A DNA stretch of 64,000 nt from Verrucomicrobiota bacterium (GTDB lineage: Bacteria > Verrucomicrobiota > Verrucomicrobiia > Limisphaerales > J093). Positions 61,084 to 64,000 of this stretch are shown here, in pieces. The notes under the pieces are model-generated. The model saw only the letters and a program-made list of their open reading frames with translations, did not search any database and was not told the origin of the DNA. Both the position numbers and the translations under genes were made by a program. The DNA is taken from the NCBI GenBank assembly GCA_027493615.1, contig JAOSKK010000037.1:190514-254513 (forward strand), in the 5' to 3' direction. Every line of letters begins with the position of its first letter. Within the stretch, counting starts at the first letter, position 1.

Positions 61084-62602
61084 TCATTTTAAAAGCTCAT
61101 CGAGCGAGCACCGCGCTGGAAGGTTCAGCGCCGGCCGCCCGCTGACCCCTCGTTTGATTCGGGCGTATGCCTCAAGCGCTACCTCCCGCGCCACGGCATG
61201 GGACACCACCGGCCGCGGGTAGTTCTCGCCGAGCATTACGCCGGCGCTGGCCAGCACCTCAGCCGGCGCCTCCCAGGGGCGGTGGATCCAGCCAGCCGCC
61301 AGACCCGCCAGCTCCGGCACCCAGCGCCGCACGTAAGCCCCGTGCGGATCGAACTTCTCGCCCTGGCTCACGGGGTTGAAGACCCGGAAAAAGGGCGCTG
61401 CATCGGCGCCGCATCCGGCGGTCCACTGCCATCCCAGGGTGTTGTTCGCGAGGTCGGCATCCACCAGCGTGTCCCAGAACCACCCGGACCCCTCGCGCCA
61501 ATCGATGCGCAGGTCCTTCACCAGAAACGAGGCCACGATCATGCGCACCCGGTTATGCATCCAACCGGTCGCCCAGAGCTCGCGCATCCCCGCGTCGACG
61601 ATGGGATAACCCGTACGCCCCCGCTGCCACGCCCGTAGCAGCGCGCCATCACGGAGCCAGGGGAACCGGGCGAACTCACTGCGCAAGGGCTCGGTCGGCG
61701 TGCGCGGGAAATGATGCAGCAGGTGGTGGGCAAACTCGCGCCAACCCAGCTCGGCGGCGAACGTGGACTGGCGCCATGCCTGGCTCCCCCTCCGGCCCGG
61801 TGCCCGGCCTCCTCCAACGCCCGCCAGATCTGCCGGGGACCGATCTCGCCGAAGTGGAGATGGGGGGACAGCCGCGACGTCCCCGGAAGGTCGGGTCGAT
61901 TTCGTCGCTCGGTATACGTATTGACCGCCTCGGCGACGAACCGGGCGAGGCTGTGGGCCGCGCCCGTCTCGCCGGGCTGCCAGGCCGCCCGAATCCCGCC
62001 GGCCCAATCGATGCGGGGCAGCAGCCCGAGAGTCTCCAGCCGCGATGATGCGGGCCATGGCGATGCAGGCGGCAACGAGGGGGGACCGGTAAGGGCGCCG
62101 GCGGGTCTGGCAGAGCGAGGTGGGCCCGCCAGAAGGGGGTGAACACCTGGTAGGGCCCGCCGCTCCGCGTCTGCACCGTCCAGGGCTCGTGCAGCAGGGC
62201 GGCATTGAAACTCTCGACCTCGAATCCGTCCCCGCGCAGGTGCTCCATGAGGCCCTGGTCGCGCGCCACAATCGCCGGTTCGTACCGGCGGTTCCAGAAC
62301 ACCGCACGCGCTCCGCTCTGCCGGGCCAACTCCCGCAAGGTTTCAAGGGCTGGACCCCGGCGCAGCACCAGCCGCGAACCCCGCGCGTGCAACTCGACCG
62401 CCAGCGCCTGGAGCGACTGGTGGAGCCACCAGCGCGACGCCGCGCCGGGGGGCCAGTCCCCTTCCTCCTCCGGTGCCCAGATGAAAACGGGCAGCACGGG
62501 TCCGTCCCGCCGCGACGCCGCGTGCAGGGCGGGGTTGTCGTTCAGGCGAAGGTCAAGACGGAACCACACCAAGGTGGTCGGGGGGCCGACAGGTTTCTTC
62601 AT
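61084..62602 (-). CDS. phrB: Deoxyribodipyrimidine photolyase / cryptochrome (two or more frameshifts)
   Basis: Repairs UV-induced pyrimidine dimers with FAD and light. N-terminal antenna domain: LVWFRLDLRLNDNPALHAAS, PVFIWAPEEEGDWPPG, RAVFWNRRYEPAIVARDQGL. The FAD domain continues after frame changes near 62090 and 61795: RPDLPGTSRLSPHLHFGEIG, WREFAHHLLHHFP, GWMHNRVRMIVASFLVKDL, DADLANNTLGWQWTAGCGAD, RVFNPVSQGEKFDPHGAYVR, RWVPEL. All FAD-binding and Trp-chain blocks are present. Class I CPD photolyase layout, ~500 residues. Close and convergent with nothing; divergent from serA. Confidence 0.9.
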
Positions 62603-62738
62603 ATCGCCGGTTCCACCGGCAACCGCGACCCCTTGCGATGCAGAGCCCAGGCGGTGGACATCGCGGACGGGTAGGCGGATTGCGGCGGCCTGTCAAGCAA
62701 CCGCACGCCGGATGTGCCGGTCGGGGCCGTTCCGGCGT

Positions 62739-62767
62739 TTGACCTGGTTTCCGGCATCCCCTAGACT
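62739..62767 (+). promoter_or_regulatory. Sigma70-type promoter of serA
   Basis: TTGACC (62739-62744), a 17-bp spacer, and TAGACT (62762-62767) match the -35/-10 consensus with optimal spacing. The -10 lies 34 bp upstream of the serA ATG, giving a leader of about 28 nt. The clearest promoter seen in the window. Confidence 0.65.
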
Positions 62768-62801
62768 GCCCGCTGTTTGACGCCCGACGGGCGTTATCCC
62801 G

Positions 62802-64000
62802 ATGAAAATTGTTGTTTGCGACCCGGTGTCGCCCAAAGGAATCGCGTTGCTGAAGCAGCGCCCCGAGTTTCAGGTGCAGGTCCTCGATCAGCGGTTATCC
62901 GAAGCGGCCTTGTTGCCGGTGGTGGCCGAGGCGGTGGCGTTGGTGGTGCGTTCGGAGACCAAGGTCACGCGGGCGGTTCTCGAAGCCGCGCCGCAGTTGC
63001 GGGTCGTGGGCCGCGCGGGCGTGGGCGTGGACAACGTCGATGTCGAGGCGGCGACGGCGCGGGGCGTGGTGGTGATGAACACACCGGGCGGCAACACGAT
63101 CACCACGGCCGAGTTGACGTTCGCGATGCTGCTGAGTCTCGCGCGCAAGGTCCCGCAGGCGCACAGCACCATGGTGGCGGGCAAGTGGGATCGCAAGGCG
63201 TTTCAAGGGGTGGAGCTGGCGGGCAAGACCCTCGGGGTGCTGGGCATGGGCCGGATCGGCGGCGAGGTCGCGGTCCGGGCCACGGCGTTTGGCATGCGGG
63301 TCCTGGCCTACGACCCGTTCCTCAACGCCACTCGCGCGCGAGCCCTGGGTGTTGAGCTGGTTTCCGACGTCGACATGCTCTATCGCGACGCCGACTTCCT
63401 GACGATCCACCTGCCGGCGACCGACCAGACGCGCGGGATGTTGAACGCGGCGGCGTTCGCCAAGATGAAGCCCGGCGTGCGGATCGTGAACTGCGCCCGC
63501 GGCGAGATCATCGAGGATGCGGATCTGCTGGCGGCGCTGGACTCCGGCAAGGTGGCGGCGGCCGCCCTGGATGTGTACGTCCACGAACCGCTGGCGCCGG
63601 ATCATCCCTACCGGAAGCACCCCGCGGTGATCCTGACCCCCCACCTTGGCGCCAGCACAGCGGAAGCGCAGGAGAAGTGCGGCATCGAGGTCGCCGAGGT
63701 CATCACGAACTACCTCCTCACCGGTGAGGTGCGCAACGCGGTCAATCTGCCACATCTTGACGCCCGAACTTACGAGCAGGTACGACCCTACCTCATTCTC
63801 GGCGAGAAACTGGGCAAGTTCCTGGGCCAGCTCGCCCCGGCGCAGGTGGACCGGGTGTACGTGACCTACGGAGGCAAGGCCCGGGAACTGCCGAATACCG
63901 ACCCGGTCACCCGCGCGGTTCTCCAGGGCTTTCTCAGCCGCTCGGCGGTGGACAAGCTCAACCACATCAACGTCCGCAGTGTGGCGGCCACCTTCGGCAT
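62802..64000 (+). CDS. serA: D-3-phosphoglycerate dehydrogenase, N-terminal part
   Basis: First step of serine synthesis from 3-phosphoglycerate. ATG at 62802 (MKIVVCDPVSPKGIALLKQR); 399 codons are open to the right edge, so the C-terminus is missing. NAD-binding loop GVLGMGRIGGEVA then Asp in AYDPF; catalytic Arg in NCARGEII, Glu in LDVYVHEPL and His in LTPHLGASTAEAQ. The stretch after ~310 (YEQVRPYLILGEKLGKFLGQ) is the start of the allosteric-substrate-binding domain found in type I PGDHs, so a C-terminal ACT domain is expected beyond the edge. The frame is intact. Confidence 0.94.
   Translation, partial: MKIVVCDPVSPKGIALLKQRPEFQVQVLDQRLSEAALLPVVAEAVALVVRSETKVTRAVLEAAPQLRVVGRAGVGVDNVDVEAATARGVVVMNTPGGNTITTAELTFAMLLSLARKVPQAHSTMVAGKWDRKAFQGVELAGKTLGVLGMGRIGGEVAVRATAFGMRVLAYDPFLNATRARALGVELVSDVDMLYRDADFLTIHLPATDQTRGMLNAAAFAKMKPGVRIVNCARGEIIEDADLLAALDSGKVAAAALDVYVHEPLAPDHPYRKHPAVILTPHLGASTAEAQEKCGIEVAEVITNYLLTGEVRNAVNLPHLDARTYEQVRPYLILGEKLGKFLGQLAPAQVDRVYVTYGGKARELPNTDPVTRAVLQGFLSRSAVDKLNHINVRSVAATFG

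Noticed and set aside
1..64000. CRISPR arrays, rRNA or tRNA genes
   Set aside because: No regularly spaced identical repeats with unique spacers, no GGTTCGAATCC-type T-arm in a cloverleaf, and no rRNA-like segment were seen on either strand by eye; a covariance-model scan would be needed to exclude small RNAs.

Overview
The window is GC-rich (C/G-biased wobble positions throughout) and looks like part of a chromosome from a Verrucomicrobiota bacterium, most likely of the Limisphaerales/Pedosphaera type. This placement is an inference from gene content: a giant secreted protein with CotH and lamin-tail domains, a DUF1559-like pseudopilin, a choice-of-anchor-M-like protein, a planctomycete-type cytochrome c, ThuA+DUF1080 fusions, exported RraA and enolase-superfamily enzymes, ceramidase-like hydrolases, a Gly-rich RRM protein, and many interspersed palindromes. 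I see no rRNA, tRNA or CRISPR array.

Layout. 1-5.1 kb: thiD (cut by the left edge) and mutY on the minus strand, then a DUF885 peptidase-like protein and a POT peptide transporter on the plus strand. 5.1-13 kb: exported RraA-like protein, enolase-superfamily enzyme, alpha/beta hydrolase, glycyl radical enzyme and an orphan nucleotidyltransferase-like protein. 13.3-22 kb: one 8.6-kb gene for a giant secreted protein. 22-24.6 kb: an RNA ligase and an SGNH hydrolase lying between two directly repeated MITE-like elements. 24.6-28 kb: a six-hairpin glycosidase-like protein. 28.5-35.7 kb: a methanethiol oxidase (SBP56) gene followed by a SCO1/SenC gene; the SCO gene is split by a 4,956-bp IS21-like transposon (28978-33933) with long terminal inverted repeats and a perfect 9-bp target duplication. 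36-42 kb: ceramidase-like protein, pseudopilin, anchor-M-like protein, sugar isomerase-like protein and cytochrome c. 41.9-44.5 kb: a housekeeping cluster of polyprenyl synthase, tlyA and NAD kinase. 44.6-49.1 kb: LacI regulator, URO-D-like protein and a hydrolase-SGNH fusion, probably one catabolic unit. 49-62.6 kb: coiled-coil protein, J-like protein, tandem alpha/beta hydrolase, CBM48 protein, an unknown protein, RRM protein, ThuA-DUF1080, MtaA-like protein, CocE esterase and photolyase. 62.8-64 kb: serA, cut by the right edge, with a clear sigma70-type promoter.

The best candidate for an undescribed system is the transposon. Besides istA and istB it carries a zinc-finger protein, a ParB-like protein and a DUF3991/Toprim-like protein, and all five genes overlap in one polycistron. 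It sits exactly inside the copper-chaperone (SCO) gene that accompanies methanethiol oxidase genes.

A strong caveat applies to the whole window. Roughly half of the genes are broken by single-base frameshifts, mostly one base missing from a C or G homopolymer, while the protein on both sides stays well conserved. This pattern points to sequencing or assembly error rather than gene decay. Broken genes are therefore annotated as one CDS spanning the shift, and the shift positions are given.
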